This document shows positions 1 to 8,806 of a stretch of 64,000 nt of DNA, one piece after another. The position numbers and the translations under genes were made by a program. The stretch lies in NCBI RefSeq assembly GCF_017357385.1, contig NZ_CP071632.1:811501-875500 (forward strand), given 5' to 3'. The DNA is from Rhizobium sp. NZLR1. GTDB taxonomy: Bacteria > Pseudomonadota > Alphaproteobacteria > Rhizobiales > Rhizobiaceae. Every line of letters begins with the position of its first letter. Position 1 is the first letter of the stretch. Under the pieces are notes generated by a model that was not told where the DNA came from, did not search any database, and saw only the letters and a list, made by a program, of their open reading frames with translations.

Positions 1-20
1 TGGAGGAGCTCAAGGACTGA
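1..20 (+). CDS. possible 3' end of an upstream gene
   Basis: One frame reads E-E-L-K-D followed by TGA at 18-20, which would fit the tail of a gene entering from the left. Only five codons are visible, so the product cannot be named and the call is weak. Confidence 0.2.
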
Positions 21-247
21 TAACGGACCGGAAGCTGCAAGCTTTTGTCACTGATCAATGCACTGTCATGGAAACCCTTCGTTAAGAAAGGTTTGTCAAA
101 TCTAAAGGCTAACTTGGGGGCCGTGTATGAACGAGGCGGCCTGGAGCCCTACAGCGCCTTAAATCTCCGATTTAAGGAATTATGCAGGAGGGCTTTCGAT
201 ACATGATGGTGATCGACTGAGCTCTTGTTGAACAGCACCAAATTCAA

Positions 248-270
248 GGCAGCCTCGGCTGCCTTTTTTT
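248..270 (+). terminator. Rho-independent terminator, rightward
   Basis: A perfect 7-bp stem (GGCAGCC / GGCTGCC) with a two-base loop is followed by seven T residues on the + strand. The T-run polarity means it stops rightward transcription. It lies just beyond the cbrA stop, so it faces cbrA. The stretch 21-247 holds no convincing gene, only tiny ORFs (11 codons at 127-162, 12 codons at 182-220). This terminator therefore ends either a long 3' UTR or a small RNA. Confidence 0.75.
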
Positions 271-275
271 ATCGC

Positions 276-3200
276 TCAACCGGCCAGCACGCGCTGCGAC
301 GGGAAGGTGATTTCGACGAGCGTGCCCTCGTTCGGCGCCGAATTGATCGAGAACACCGCGCGGTTGGCATCGACCATCGCCTTGGTCAGCGGCAGGCCGA
401 GTCCGGTGCCGTCGCCACGATGGCGCGATTGGGTCGAGGAGACCTGCCGGAACGGCTTCATCGCCTGGTCGAGTTCGCTGCGCGTCATGCCGATGCCGGT
501 ATCGCGCACCCTGAGCACGACGCTGCCATTCGCCTCATAGGACGTGGAAACGACGATCTGCCCGCCGGATGGGGTGAAGCGGATGGCGTTCGACAGAATG
601 TTGAGGGCGATCTGCTTGATCGAGCGCAGATCCGCCACGACCTCGGGCACCGCATGCGACAGTGCCGTGCGGATGATGACGCGCTGGCCGTTCGCCTGCG
701 GCTGGACCAGCGCCACGGCTTCGGCGACCGCCTCGTTGAGGCCGACGGCGGCAAAATCGAGATCCATCTCGCCCGCCTCGATCTTCGAAATATCGAGCAG
801 GTCGTTGACGATATCCAGCACGTGCCGGCCGGACCGGCCGATGTCGTTGGCATATTCGATATAACGCGGATGGCCGATCGGCCCGAAGCGCTCGCCGGCC
901 ATCATGTCGGAAAAGCCGATGATGGCGTTGAGCGGCGTGCGGATCTCGTGGCTGACGCGGGCGAGGAAATCGGTCTTGTGGGCGTTGGCGGTTTCGGCCG
1001 CGCCCTTGGCGTTGCGCAGCTCGTCCTCGGTGCGCTTCCATTGGGTGATATCGCGGATGACGGCGCAATAGCCGTTGGAGGAGGTGAGCTGGCCCATCGT
1101 CATGAACAGCGGCACGAAGCCGCCGGCGGCCTCGCGGCCGATCACTTCGCGCCCGTCGTTCAACACACTGGCGACGCCGTGGCCGGAAAGGCCGTTCAGA
1201 TAGTCGAGCACCGCCTTCTGGCTCTCATGGGCAAACAGCATGACGAAGGGTTTGCCGCGCGTCTCCTGCTCGTCGTAGTTGAACAGCGCGCTCGCCGACC
1301 GGTTCATCGAGCGGATGTCGCCCTCCGTGCCGATGACGACGACGCCGTCGGTCGCCGTTTCCAGGATCGAGCGCAATTCCTCCACTTCGATCTGCAGCTT
1401 GGCGACCTTTTCGACCATCCGCTCGGGCCGCGCTTCTGTCCGGCCCTCGGAACGGCTTGCGTCGCCGCGGCCCTCTTCCTTGCCTTCCACCGGCATCAGC
1501 GCCAGCATCAAAGCATTGGCGTCTTCCCAACGCACCGATTGCAGCCGCGCCGTTACCGGCACCAGGCTGTCGTCGGCCTTGACCAGCATCATGGTGCCGG
1601 AGCCTGCGGCCTTTTCCTCGAGTTCGCGGCGCTGCAGCAGGGCTTCGATGCCGCCGACCTCGCGCAATGCGTCGAGCGTCTCGTAACCGGTCAGCCGCAT
1701 GAATTCGGGATTGGCATGGATCAGCGCATCGCCGACATGGATGAGCACGGCGACCGGCAGCTGGTCGACAGTTCCCAGCGAAAGCCCGTCGGTCATCTTG
1801 ATGCGGGGCGGGATGAAGCTTGTCAGAACCTTGATCTGGCTGACCGTCTCCTCCAGCCCTTCCGTCACCTCATCCTCTTCTATGACATCAGGCTCCTCGG
1901 CGTCGTCGCTGGCGGCGTCGTCGCCCTGGGCGTCGGCGACATTCTCGAAAATCGCCTCCTGCGGCGCGATCTCCTCGATCGACGGCACTTCCGCCTTATC
2001 GGCAATGGGTATTTCCCCGGAAGCCTCTTCGAAGCTGGCCGTTTCCGCGCCGGTAGGTTCAGCCGGCGCCGTGGCGGCGGGTTCTATCCGTGCCGGCGCA
2101 GCAGGTTCGTCCTTGCCGGCGCCGAAGGCCTCGAGACGCTTGGCGATTTCGCGGAAATTGGCCTGCTCGGCGGCCGTCAGTCCGGCGCCGCTATTATGGA
2201 GCTGAACGATCTTGTCGGAGAAACGGCGGTTGGGCGTTTCCGAAATGCGAAGCGCCGGCGGCTCGCTCGACGTTTCCGCTGCCGGTTCGACGGCGGAGAT
2301 ATCGCCGGCATCGGCGCTGTCGTCTGCTTTTTCCGAAGCGCTTTTCTGGAAAGACGGCTCGCCGGACGCCTGCTCGATGGGCGCCTGCTCGCCAGTCGCC
2401 TGCTCAATGGGCGCCTGCTCGGCGGCAATCTCCTCAGGCGCTGGCTCCGTCTCCGGCTGCGGCTCGGTTGCCGCAAGCGCCTGGTCCTCGACCTCATCTG
2501 TCAGGGCGGGTTCGCTCGGGATCTCTTCATGCGCTGCCGGCACGTCGTGGACCAACTCGGCAGTGGTCTCGGTCACCGGGCCGAGGCTTGCCGCATCATG
2601 GCCGACGCCGTCCGGGCCGAGCGTCAGGCCGAGCGCCAGCGGATCTTCCTGAGTATCGGAAAGCCGGACGACGCCGAAGCCGCGGAAACCGTCGAAGTCG
2701 CGGTTGCGGGTATAGGTCGGCAGCGCCGCCAGATCGACGGGAACGACGAGGCTTGTGCCTTCGACCGGCCAAAGGATCGTTTTGCCCGACCATGTGTCGC
2801 GGCGGGCGAGCGCTTCGGCGAGCTTGCCGTCGGGATCAAGATTGAAGAGAGCGGCGACATCACCGAAGGCAGAACCGATAATCTCGGATGCATGCGGACC
2901 GACGGCCTCGGCAAATTCGTGGCTGACCTCGTTGAACCGGCCCTCGGCATCGATCTTCCAGACGAAGCGCGTGGCGCGGCTGTTCGGCCTGAAGACGAAG
3001 CCGGGCGCAGCCGCAAGCTCAGGATGAGAGGAGGCGTCGGCGGCTATAGGCGGTGCGATGGCGGGTTCTTCGTGAACCGCTTCCGGCGCCTCTTCGACAG
3101 GCGGTTCCGCCGTCGCCGCCGTTTCCATCGTCTCCGTCACGGCGGTCAGGTCGTCCTCGATGATCGCGGCAGGCTCGTCGGCCTCATCGGCGCGGCTGTC

Positions 3201-4184
3201 GATCACGCCGCCGTCGCTTTCCGGCTCCGCATTCCCGGCGAGACCGGCTTCGTCGGGCATCTCGTCTGCGGATGCCGCTGCCGTCTCCGCCGCAAGGTCG
3301 GTTTCGCCGCTGATGTCCTCGAGCGTTTCCTCGACGTCCTCGATCCCCGAGACCGCCTCGATGATCTCGGTGAAGCCTGTGTCGGCAATGGGCTCGTCGC
3401 GCAACTGTTCGGCCGGCGGCACGGCGTCTTCCCGGACCGGCGCATCGATCGAGTCGAGCGCGGGCGTATCGATCGGGTCGGGCGCGGCTGCGTCGGTCGG
3501 GTCGAGATGGCCGATCGCGGTCTCCACGGCAAAGAGGAGGTTGAGCGCCGGCTCGTCGCTGAGCTTGCCGACTGCTGCCGGAAGATTGCCTCTGACGGTG
3601 GCAACGGGTCGCTTCACCAGCCGGTCGGGATGCGCGCCGGCAAGGTTGATCAAGGTCTTTGCCGTCTGCTCGGAAATCCCGAGCGAGGCAAAACCTGGCG
3701 AGGCGGCGATGACGTCGCCGTTGGCGCCGATCACCGCCATATGCGTGTCGGGATCATCAAGCCCCTGCAGCATCTGGGCCGCCGAGGCGCTGGCTGCGAG
3801 CGGCTTTGCCGAGACCGGCACCGAAAACAGCATGGCCTTTTCGCCTGAGGAAAGCCGGATCAGTTCGGCCGCCGCCTGCACCTGCACGCGCTGGAAGCCC
3901 TTGGCAACGCGGATCATCAGGCTTCTGGAGTCACCGATATCGGCAAGTTGGCGCGCGGCCGTTTCCAGCTGGCGGAAGGTAATGTCGGTGCGGTCGACGC
4001 CCTGGTCGAGCAGATCATAGACGGCCGAATGGCCGAATAGTTCGGCGCCGGCACCGTTCGCCCAGAGCAGGCGGGCAAGATCGGCCGAAAACAGCACCAT
4101 CGCCTCGCCGCGTGAAAATCGTTCCCGCACCCGCGCATGCACGGCGATATCGATGAACGGATATTGGACTGCGGGCATGATCAA
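276..4184 (-). CDS. cbrA: CbrA-like multi-PAS sensor histidine kinase
   Basis: A 1302-residue sensor histidine kinase. The C-terminal core is complete: H box with phospho-acceptor His1079 in SHEIRTPLNAIIGF, N box (NILSNAIRFTPSG, about 1196), G1 (DTGIGM, about 1228) and G2 (GTGLGL, about 1259). PAS-like segments precede it at about 945-1060 and 820-920, with another near the N-terminus. Between about 240 and 800 lies a long Ala/Glu/Pro-rich, probably disordered stretch. No transmembrane segment is apparent, so it is probably cytosolic. In Sinorhizobium meliloti, CbrA lies beside the phasin gene phaP1 and acts in the DivK/CtrA cell-cycle network with effects on exopolysaccharide. The same phasin neighbour here supports the name. 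The start is the ATG at 4184; the gene is divergent from the phasin. Confidence 0.82.
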   Translation of the reverse strand: MIMPAVQYPFIDIAVHARVRERFSRGEAMVLFSADLARLLWANGAGAELFGHSAVYDLLDQGVDRTDITFRQLETAARQLADIGDSRSLMIRVAKGFQRVQVQAAAELIRLSSGEKAMLFSVPVSAKPLAASASAAQMLQGLDDPDTHMAVIGANGDVIAASPGFASLGISEQTAKTLINLAGAHPDRLVKRPVATVRGNLPAAVGKLSDEPALNLLFAVETAIGHLDPTDAAAPDPIDTPALDSIDAPVREDAVPPAEQLRDEPIADTGFTEIIEAVSGIEDVEETLEDISGETDLAAETAAASADEMPDEAGLAGNAEPESDGGVIDSRADEADEPAAIIEDDLTAVTETMETAATAEPPVEEAPEAVHEEPAIAPPIAADASSHPELAAAPGFVFRPNSRATRFVWKIDAEGRFNEVSHEFAEAVGPHASEIIGSAFGDVAALFNLDPDGKLAEALARRDTWSGKTILWPVEGTSLVVPVDLAALPTYTRNRDFDGFRGFGVVRLSDTQEDPLALGLTLGPDGVGHDAASLGPVTETTAELVHDVPAAHEEIPSEPALTDEVEDQALAATEPQPETEPAPEEIAAEQAPIEQATGEQAPIEQASGEPSFQKSASEKADDSADAGDISAVEPAAETSSEPPALRISETPNRRFSDKIVQLHNSGAGLTAAEQANFREIAKRLEAFGAGKDEPAAPARIEPAATAPAEPTGAETASFEEASGEIPIADKAEVPSIEEIAPQEAIFENVADAQGDDAASDDAEEPDVIEEDEVTEGLEETVSQIKVLTSFIPPRIKMTDGLSLGTVDQLPVAVLIHVGDALIHANPEFMRLTGYETLDALREVGGIEALLQRRELEEKAAGSGTMMLVKADDSLVPVTARLQSVRWEDANALMLALMPVEGKEEGRGDASRSEGRTEARPERMVEKVAKLQIEVEELRSILETATDGVVVIGTEGDIRSMNRSASALFNYDEQETRGKPFVMLFAHESQKAVLDYLNGLSGHGVASVLNDGREVIGREAAGGFVPLFMTMGQLTSSNGYCAVIRDITQWKRTEDELRNAKGAAETANAHKTDFLARVSHEIRTPLNAIIGFSDMMAGERFGPIGHPRYIEYANDIGRSGRHVLDIVNDLLDISKIEAGEMDLDFAAVGLNEAVAEAVALVQPQANGQRVIIRTALSHAVPEVVADLRSIKQIALNILSNAIRFTPSGGQIVVSTSYEANGSVVLRVRDTGIGMTRSELDQAMKPFRQVSSTQSRHRGDGTGLGLPLTKAMVDANRAVFSINSAPNEGTLVEITFPSQRVLAG

Positions 4185-4287
4185 ACCTTGTCGCTGTCGG
4201 CCTTCTTAAATTAACGGCTTATTAATAACTGCGGGGCGCATGCGGGTCCAGAAGAGGAGGGGGTTTTCGGCCGGCAAGGTTAACGTC

Positions 4288-4321
4288 TTGTGCATTGCAC
4301 AATAAATGTTGCAATGCACAA
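4288..4321. promoter_or_regulatory. tandem palindromic operator, candidate PhaR site
   Basis: TTGTGCATTGCACAA (4288-4302) is a near-perfect 15-bp palindrome. A second copy matching 12 of 15 positions (TGTTGCAATGCACAA, 4307-4321) begins 19 bp later, about two helical turns. Both lie 70-105 bp before the phasin start. TGCA-rich palindromes of this kind are associated with PhaR (AniA), the PHB-responsive repressor of phasin genes in alphaproteobacteria. That a PhaR protein binds here is inferred. Confidence 0.55.
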
Positions 4322-4392
4322 TGGAATGTCTTATATAAGCATCATCCCAACTATTGCAGGCAGCGACTGCCTCAGCCCAAAGGATGCGACCC

Positions 4393-4842
4393 ATGGCTAC
4401 CATAAAGACCGACGACGTTTTTTCAATCGCTTCTTTCGACCCGTCCAAGTTCTCGGAATCCTTCCGTGAATTCGCCGAAAAGGGCGCTCAGCAGTCGAAG
4501 GACGCCTATGCCAAGCTGAAGACCGCTGGCGAAGAAGCCGGCAAGACGCTCGAAGCCACCGTACAGACCGCGCAGGCCGGCACCGTCGAGATCGGCCTGA
4601 AGGCGATCGACGTTCTGCGGATCAATGCCGAGAACTCGCTGTCGCACATGGAAGCGCTGCTCGGCGTCAAGTCCGTCGCAGAATTCTTCGAGCTGCAGAC
4701 CTCGTTCATCCGCAAGCAGGCCGAGCTCACCGTCGAGCAGGCGAAGTCGATGCAGGAAACCACCAAGCAGGTGGCCGAAAAGCTGGCAAAGCCCTCCAAG
4801 GAAGCGGCCGAAAAGGCCATGGCTTCTTTCAAGGTTGCCTGA
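4393..4842 (+). CDS. phaP: phasin (PHB granule-associated protein)
   Basis: A 149-residue phasin of the Phasin_2 type. Phasins coat polyhydroxybutyrate granules and control their size and number. The sequence is an amphipathic, Ala/Lys/Glu-rich helix throughout (for example AKLKTAGEEAGKTLEATV), with the family-typical segment EFFELQTSFIRKQAELTVEQ near residue 100. The ATG at 4393 was chosen over in-frame ATGs at 4354 and 4384 because AGGA sits nine bases before it and family members start near MATIKTDD. A strong terminator follows, so it is monocistronic. Paired palindromes upstream suggest PhaR control. Confidence 0.9.
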   Translation: MATIKTDDVFSIASFDPSKFSESFREFAEKGAQQSKDAYAKLKTAGEEAGKTLEATVQTAQAGTVEIGLKAIDVLRINAENSLSHMEALLGVKSVAEFFELQTSFIRKQAELTVEQAKSMQETTKQVAEKLAKPSKEAAEKAMASFKVA

Positions 4843-4865
4843 TCGGTCTTGACCGGTCGAAGACA

Positions 4866-4895
4866 AAAGGCTGGACCCCGCGTCCAGCCTTTTTC
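4866..4895 (+). terminator. terminator of the phasin gene
   Basis: An 11-bp stem (AAAGGCTGGAC / GTCCAGCCTTT) with a five-base loop runs into a T tract, 24 bp after the phasin stop codon. Confidence 0.9.
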
Positions 4896-4972
4896 TATAT
4901 TGACGAGGAATGGGGCTTGAATTCATCGCCAAGTCCTCGTATGTGACCCCCGTCGCGCCAAGCGCGATTTAT

Positions 4973-5049
4973 GCGGTTGTAGCTCAGTTGGTTAGAGCGC
5001 AGGTTTGTGGCACCTGAGGTCGGAGGTTCGAGACCCCCCAACCGTACCA
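4973..5049 (+). tRNA. tRNA-His (anticodon GTG)
   Basis: A cloverleaf can be drawn with acceptor GCGGTTG / CAACCGT, D arm with AGCTCAGTTGGTTAGAGC, anticodon GTG in the loop TTGTGGC, T arm GGAGG-TTCGAGA-CCCCC, and encoded CCA. The base before G1 is T, so the G-1 typical of histidine tRNAs is not encoded, and the discriminator is A73. This is the derived alphaproteobacterial tRNA-His form, recognised by a divergent HisRS. G1-U72 is a wobble pair. Confidence 0.95.
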
Positions 5050-5145
5050 TCTCCCCCACACGATCAGAACGAAAACCCAGTTCCCGCCGTTTCGATGGAA
5101 CCCATCCCATCTCGCGCCGTTCTCCAAGTTAACGGGAGAATATGC

Positions 5146-5583
5146 ATGTCGAAAACCCTTCTCTACGGCGCGACCAAAATCGACGAGACCAACAGCGCTT
5201 ATGCGCCGGTCGAAAGCCTTGCTGCCTTCCAGTGGAAGAACCGCGTCTTCGTTGTTTTCGCCGACAAGGGCAATGCCCGCGCCGCCCGCCAGGAAAACCA
5301 GTTGTTGGCCGACCGCTCAGCCCTCGACGAGCGGGATCTGGTGGTGCTCAAGATATCCGGCGCGGGTGTCCGGCCGCTCTTCGGTGACGCGGATGGTCTT
5401 GAAGGCGAAGCGATCCGCCGCGATTTCGAGGTGGCGGAGATCGGGGAATTCGCCGCCTTCCTTGTCGGCAAGGACGGCACCGTGAAGCTCAAGCTCAGCG
5501 AGCCGATCACCGCCGGCGAGCTTTTCGCCATCATCGACAGCATGCCGATGCGCGCTGCCGAATCGCTGAAGCCGGACAGATAA
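5146..5583 (+). CDS. DUF4174 domain protein
   Basis: A 145-residue protein of unknown function. The segment ESLAAFQWKNRVFVVFA and the later SEPITAGELFAIIDSMPMR match the general layout of DUF4174 proteins, which have a thioredoxin-like fold but here lack a CxxC. No signal peptide is evident. The ATG at 5146 follows GGGAGAA at 5134-5140; an upstream in-frame extension into the tRNA was rejected. It lies alone between tRNA-His and a small proline-rich gene. Confidence 0.7.
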   Translation: MSKTLLYGATKIDETNSAYAPVESLAAFQWKNRVFVVFADKGNARAARQENQLLADRSALDERDLVVLKISGAGVRPLFGDADGLEGEAIRRDFEVAEIGEFAAFLVGKDGTVKLKLSEPITAGELFAIIDSMPMRAAESLKPDR

Positions 5584-5631
5584 CCCGGCCGAACGTCAGC
5601 TTAATCGAACATTATGAAAAGGGAGGCGGTC

Positions 5632-5799
5632 ATGTCCGTGCCCAACGAACCCATTCCTGATCAGCCGCCGATGCCGGCACCCGGCTGGAAGCCGATGCCG
5701 CCGATCACCGAGCCCGAGCCGGACAGGCTTCCCGACGAGGCACCCGTTCCCAATCCCGATGAGAACGACGAGCCGGCAAAGCACGTTGGCGGTCTTTAA
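5632..5799 (+). CDS. small proline-rich protein
   Basis: A 55-residue acidic, proline-rich protein with repeated P-x-P elements (PNEPIPDQPPMPAPGWKPMP). No domain is recognised and it is probably disordered. The ATG at 5632 is preceded by GGGAGG at 5621-5626, which favours it over the in-frame ATG at 5614. Its last four bases overlap the 3' end of the convergent LysR gene. Codon use looks normal for the surroundings, so it is probably real. Confidence 0.6.
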   Translation: MSVPNEPIPDQPPMPAPGWKPMPPITEPEPDRLPDEAPVPNPDENDEPAKHVGGL

Positions 5800-6677
5800 A
5801 GAAAGATCTGCCGTTCGGCGCTGACCAGTTCCTGCAGGAAGTCGACGACGCTCCTGACGCGTACGAGGTCGCGCGCCGTTTCGTGATAGGTCGTCCAATA
5901 GGCGCGCCGGATCGAAACGTCCGGCAGGATGCGCTGCAGCTCCGGATACTGCCGGGCAATATAATCGTGCAGGATGCCGATGCCGGCGCCGGATCGCACC
6001 GCCTCCGTCTGCCCGATCGCCGTCGAGATTTCGAAGCTCGCATCCCAGCTTCGCATCACCTCGCCGGAGAAATTCAGCGAGGCGGTGAAGATCAGATCTT
6101 CGACGTAACCGATGCGCGGATGCGCCTTCAGCGCGTCGATATCACCGGGCGTGCCCCTGGAGGCGAGATAGTCGCGCGAGGCATAGAGGCCGAGCGTGTA
6201 GTCGGTGAGCTTGGAGGAGACGAGCCGCCCCTGTTCGGGCCGTTCCAGCGTTATCGCGATATCGGCCTCGCGCTGAGACAGCGAAAAGGAGCGCGGCACC
6301 GGTACAAGCTGGATCTTCAGCGCCGGATGGCGCTCGATCAGCCGGCCCATGCGCGGCGCAAGAAAGGAAACACCGAACCCATCCGGCGCGCCGACGCGCA
6401 CCGTCCCGGCGATCGCCGTATCGGTGTGGCCGAGCTTGGCCTGCGCAGCGAGCATTTCCGTTTCCATCCGCTCTGCCGATGCCAGGAACACTTCGCCTTC
6501 GGCCGTCAACTCGCAGCCATTGGTGCGACGGATGAAAAGCCGGGTCTTCAGCGCCTCTTCCAGCGACGTCAGTCGACGCGAGAGCGTGGCGTGGTTGAGC
6601 CCCAGCCGCTTGGAGGCGGCAAGGATCTGCCCGGTGCGGGCGACCGCGAGGAAAATCCGGACATCGTCCCAGTTCAT
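5796..6677 (-). CDS. LysR-family transcriptional regulator
   Basis: A 293-residue LysR-type regulator. The N-terminal winged helix-turn-helix is clear: FLAVARTGQILAASKRLGLN, then ATLSRRLTSLEEALKTRLF. A periplasmic-binding-like effector domain occupies about 90-293. The start ATG (6675-6677) overlaps the stop of the monooxygenase gene by four bases, so the two are translationally coupled. It probably controls its own operon and perhaps the divergent mmsA. The effector is unknown. The longer open frame upstream was rejected because the HTH begins at residue 5 with this start. Confidence 0.88.
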   Translation of the reverse strand: MNWDDVRIFLAVARTGQILAASKRLGLNHATLSRRLTSLEEALKTRLFIRRTNGCELTAEGEVFLASAERMETEMLAAQAKLGHTDTAIAGTVRVGAPDGFGVSFLAPRMGRLIERHPALKIQLVPVPRSFSLSQREADIAITLERPEQGRLVSSKLTDYTLGLYASRDYLASRGTPGDIDALKAHPRIGYVEDLIFTASLNFSGEVMRSWDASFEISTAIGQTEAVRSGAGIGILHDYIARQYPELQRILPDVSIRRAYWTTYHETARDLVRVRSVVDFLQELVSAERQIFL

Positions 6678-6988
6678 GGCTTGGCCCGCATTGCGATCGG
6701 ATCGACCTCGATCAGCGTCAGCGATGTCACCATGCCGGCCGTCGCGGTCTTGTATTTGAGGAAATGCGGTGTTTGCAGATGGGCCTCGTAGGCCTGCTGG
6801 TCGGCATAGACCTCGAGAATTCGGATCCGGTTTGGATTGTCCCTGATGGAAACAGCGCTGAGCGAAATTACGCCGTCTTCCAGCGCGACGGAGGCCTCGA
6901 TTTCTTCGGTGAGCAATACGCGGTAGGCTTCCAGCATGTCCGGATCGATCTCCAGCTCTGCCATTCTGACGACAGGTTCCCGGCGCAT
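6674..6988 (-). CDS. putative antibiotic biosynthesis/quinol monooxygenase (ABM-like)
   Basis: A 104-residue ferredoxin-like alpha/beta-barrel protein of the ABM/YgiN type. The pattern VALEDGVISLSAVSIRDNP, RIRILEVYADQQAYEAH and TPHFLKY is typical of this family, which includes quinol monooxygenases and heme-degrading enzymes; the substrate cannot be told. The ATG at 6988 follows a GGGAGG ribosome site. It is the first gene of a two-gene operon with the LysR regulator and is divergent from mmsA. Confidence 0.75.
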   Translation of the reverse strand: MRREPVVRMAELEIDPDMLEAYRVLLTEEIEASVALEDGVISLSAVSIRDNPNRIRILEVYADQQAYEAHLQTPHFLKYKTATAGMVTSLTLIEVDPIAMRAKP

Positions 6989-7164
6989 CGGTTTTGTCCT
7001 CCCCTCGGGTTTGACTTGTCCGCACACCGTTCCAAGTTCGGAGCAGCAGCGTCGCACATAACGGCAGAGCTATAATATACGCACAACGGTTACTTATATC
7101 AGCGCATTGATTTGTGCAAATTGAAGTGCGATTGTGGGTCATCCAAAAACAGGAGGAACATCCC
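6989..7164. promoter_or_regulatory. divergent control region with inverted repeat
   Basis: The 176-bp gap between the monooxygenase and mmsA must hold both promoters. TATAAT stands at 7071-7076. An exact inverted repeat, ATTTG-TG-CAAAT (7110-7121), lies 44 bp before the mmsA start and could be a binding site for the linked LysR protein; that assignment is inference. Confidence 0.4.
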
Positions 7165-8661
7165 ATGCATGAGATCGGTCATTTCATCGGCGGCAAGCAG
7201 GTTGCCGGCACCAGCGGCCGCGTCAGCAATGTCTACAATCCGGCAACGGGCGAAGTGCAGGCGACGGTCGCACTCGCAAGCGCCGAGGAATTGCGCGCCG
7301 CCGTCGAAAACGCCAAGGCTGCGCAGCCGAAATGGGCCGCCACCAATCCGCAGCGCCGCGCCCGCGTCTTCTTCAAGTTCGTCGAACTCCTGAACAAACA
7401 CATGGACGAGCTTGCCGAAATGCTCTCCAGGGAGCACGGCAAAACGATCGAGGATGCCAAGGGCGACGTCATCCGCGGCCTCGAAGTCTGCGAATTCGTC
7501 TGCGGCATTCCGCATCTCTCCAAGGGTGAGTTCACCGAGGGTGCCGGGCCGGCGATCGACATGTATTCGATCCGCCAGCCGGTCGGCATCGGCGCCGGCA
7601 TCACCCCCTTCAATTTCCCCGGCATGATCCCGATGTGGATGTTTGCGCCGGCGATTGCCTGCGGCAACGCCTTCATCCTGAAGCCCTCCGAGCGTGATCC
7701 TTCCCTGCCGATCCGTCTTGCCGAACTGATGATCGAGGCCGGCCTGCCGGCCGGCATCCTCAATGTCGTCAATGGCGACAAGGGTGCCGTCGATGCGATC
7801 CTCAGCGATCCGGATATCGGCGCCGTCTCCTTCGTCGGCTCGACGCCGATTGCCCGCTACGTCTACGGCACTGCGGCGATGAACGGCAAGCGCGCCCAGT
7901 GCTTCGGCGGCGCCAAGAACCACATGATCATCATGCCGGACGCCGATATGGATCAGGCGGTCAACGCGCTGATGGGCGCAGGCTACGGCTCGGCCGGCGA
8001 GCGCTGCATGGCGATCTCGGTTGCCGTTCCGGTCGGCGAGGACACCGCCAACCGCCTCGTCGAAAAGCTGATCCCGAAGATCGAATCGCTGCGCATCGGC
8101 CCCTACACCGACGACCAGGCCGACTTGGGCCCGCTCGTCACCAAGGACGCTTATAACCGTGTTCGCGGCCTTATCGACCGCGGCGTCGAGGAAGGCGCCA
8201 AGCTCCTCGTCGACGGCCGCGATTTCAAGCTCCAGGGTTATGAAGACGGCTACTTCGTCGGCGGCTGCCTGTTCGATCACGTCACGCCCGAGATGGACAT
8301 CTACAAGACCGAGATTTTTGGACCGGTTCTCTCCGTCGTTCGCGCCCAGAACTACGAGGAGGCGCTGTCGCTGCCGATGAAGCACGAATACGGCAACGGC
8401 GTCGCGATCTACACCCGTGACGGCGATGCCGCCCGCGATTTCGCCTCGCGCATCAATATCGGCATGATCGGTATCAACGTTCCGATCCCGGTTCCGCTCG
8501 CCTATCACTCCTTCGGCGGCTGGAAGGCCTCGAGCTTCGGCGACCTCAACCAGCACGGCACGGATTCGATCAAGTTCTGGACGAAGACCAAGACCGTCAC
8601 CGCCCGCTGGCCCTCCGGCATCAAGAGCGGCGCCGAATTCGTCATGCCGACGATGAGGTGA
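7165..8661 (+). CDS. mmsA: methylmalonate-semialdehyde dehydrogenase (CoA-acylating)
   Basis: A 498-residue aldehyde dehydrogenase of the MmsA/IolA type. It converts (methyl)malonate semialdehyde to propionyl-CoA or acetyl-CoA in valine and inositol breakdown. The ITPFNFPGMIPMWMFAPAIA cofactor segment (146-165), GSTPIA (226-231) and catalytic Cys281 in GSAGERCMAISVAV are all present, and the length is usual. The ATG at 7165 follows AGGAGG at 7151-7156. It is followed by a strong terminator, so it is transcribed alone. Confidence 0.92.
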   Translation: MHEIGHFIGGKQVAGTSGRVSNVYNPATGEVQATVALASAEELRAAVENAKAAQPKWAATNPQRRARVFFKFVELLNKHMDELAEMLSREHGKTIEDAKGDVIRGLEVCEFVCGIPHLSKGEFTEGAGPAIDMYSIRQPVGIGAGITPFNFPGMIPMWMFAPAIACGNAFILKPSERDPSLPIRLAELMIEAGLPAGILNVVNGDKGAVDAILSDPDIGAVSFVGSTPIARYVYGTAAMNGKRAQCFGGAKNHMIIMPDADMDQAVNALMGAGYGSAGERCMAISVAVPVGEDTANRLVEKLIPKIESLRIGPYTDDQADLGPLVTKDAYNRVRGLIDRGVEEGAKLLVDGRDFKLQGYEDGYFVGGCLFDHVTPEMDIYKTEIFGPVLSVVRAQNYEEALSLPMKHEYGNGVAIYTRDGDAARDFASRINIGMIGINVPIPVPLAYHSFGGWKASSFGDLNQHGTDSIKFWTKTKTVTARWPSGIKSGAEFVMPTMR

Positions 8662-8688
8662 CCTGACCGATAGATCGATCTGCAATTC

Positions 8689-8715
8689 GGGGGCCTTTTT
8701 GGCCCCCGTTTTGTT
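8689..8715 (+). terminator. terminator of mmsA
   Basis: GGGGGCC (8689-8695), a TTTTT loop, then GGCCCCC (8701-8707) and GTTTTGTT. The stem is perfect and lies 27 bp after the mmsA stop. Confidence 0.9.
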
Positions 8716-8806
8716 CGATCTGTTGGGATTGAAATTTGGCACCCAATCCGGAGCAGGATTCGACGTCGCGGCAAATGGCCTCATAAGCTGAATGCAAATT
8801 TCATAT

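Noticed and set aside
225..3848. A 1207-codon open frame on the + strand
   Set aside because: It is the antisense shadow of cbrA. Its protein is Arg/His/Gly-rich without domains, while the minus frame has all kinase motifs.
7099..8784. A 561-codon open frame on the minus strand
   Set aside because: Antisense of mmsA, whose catalytic Cys and ribosome site are clear. High-GC third positions leave the opposite strand open.
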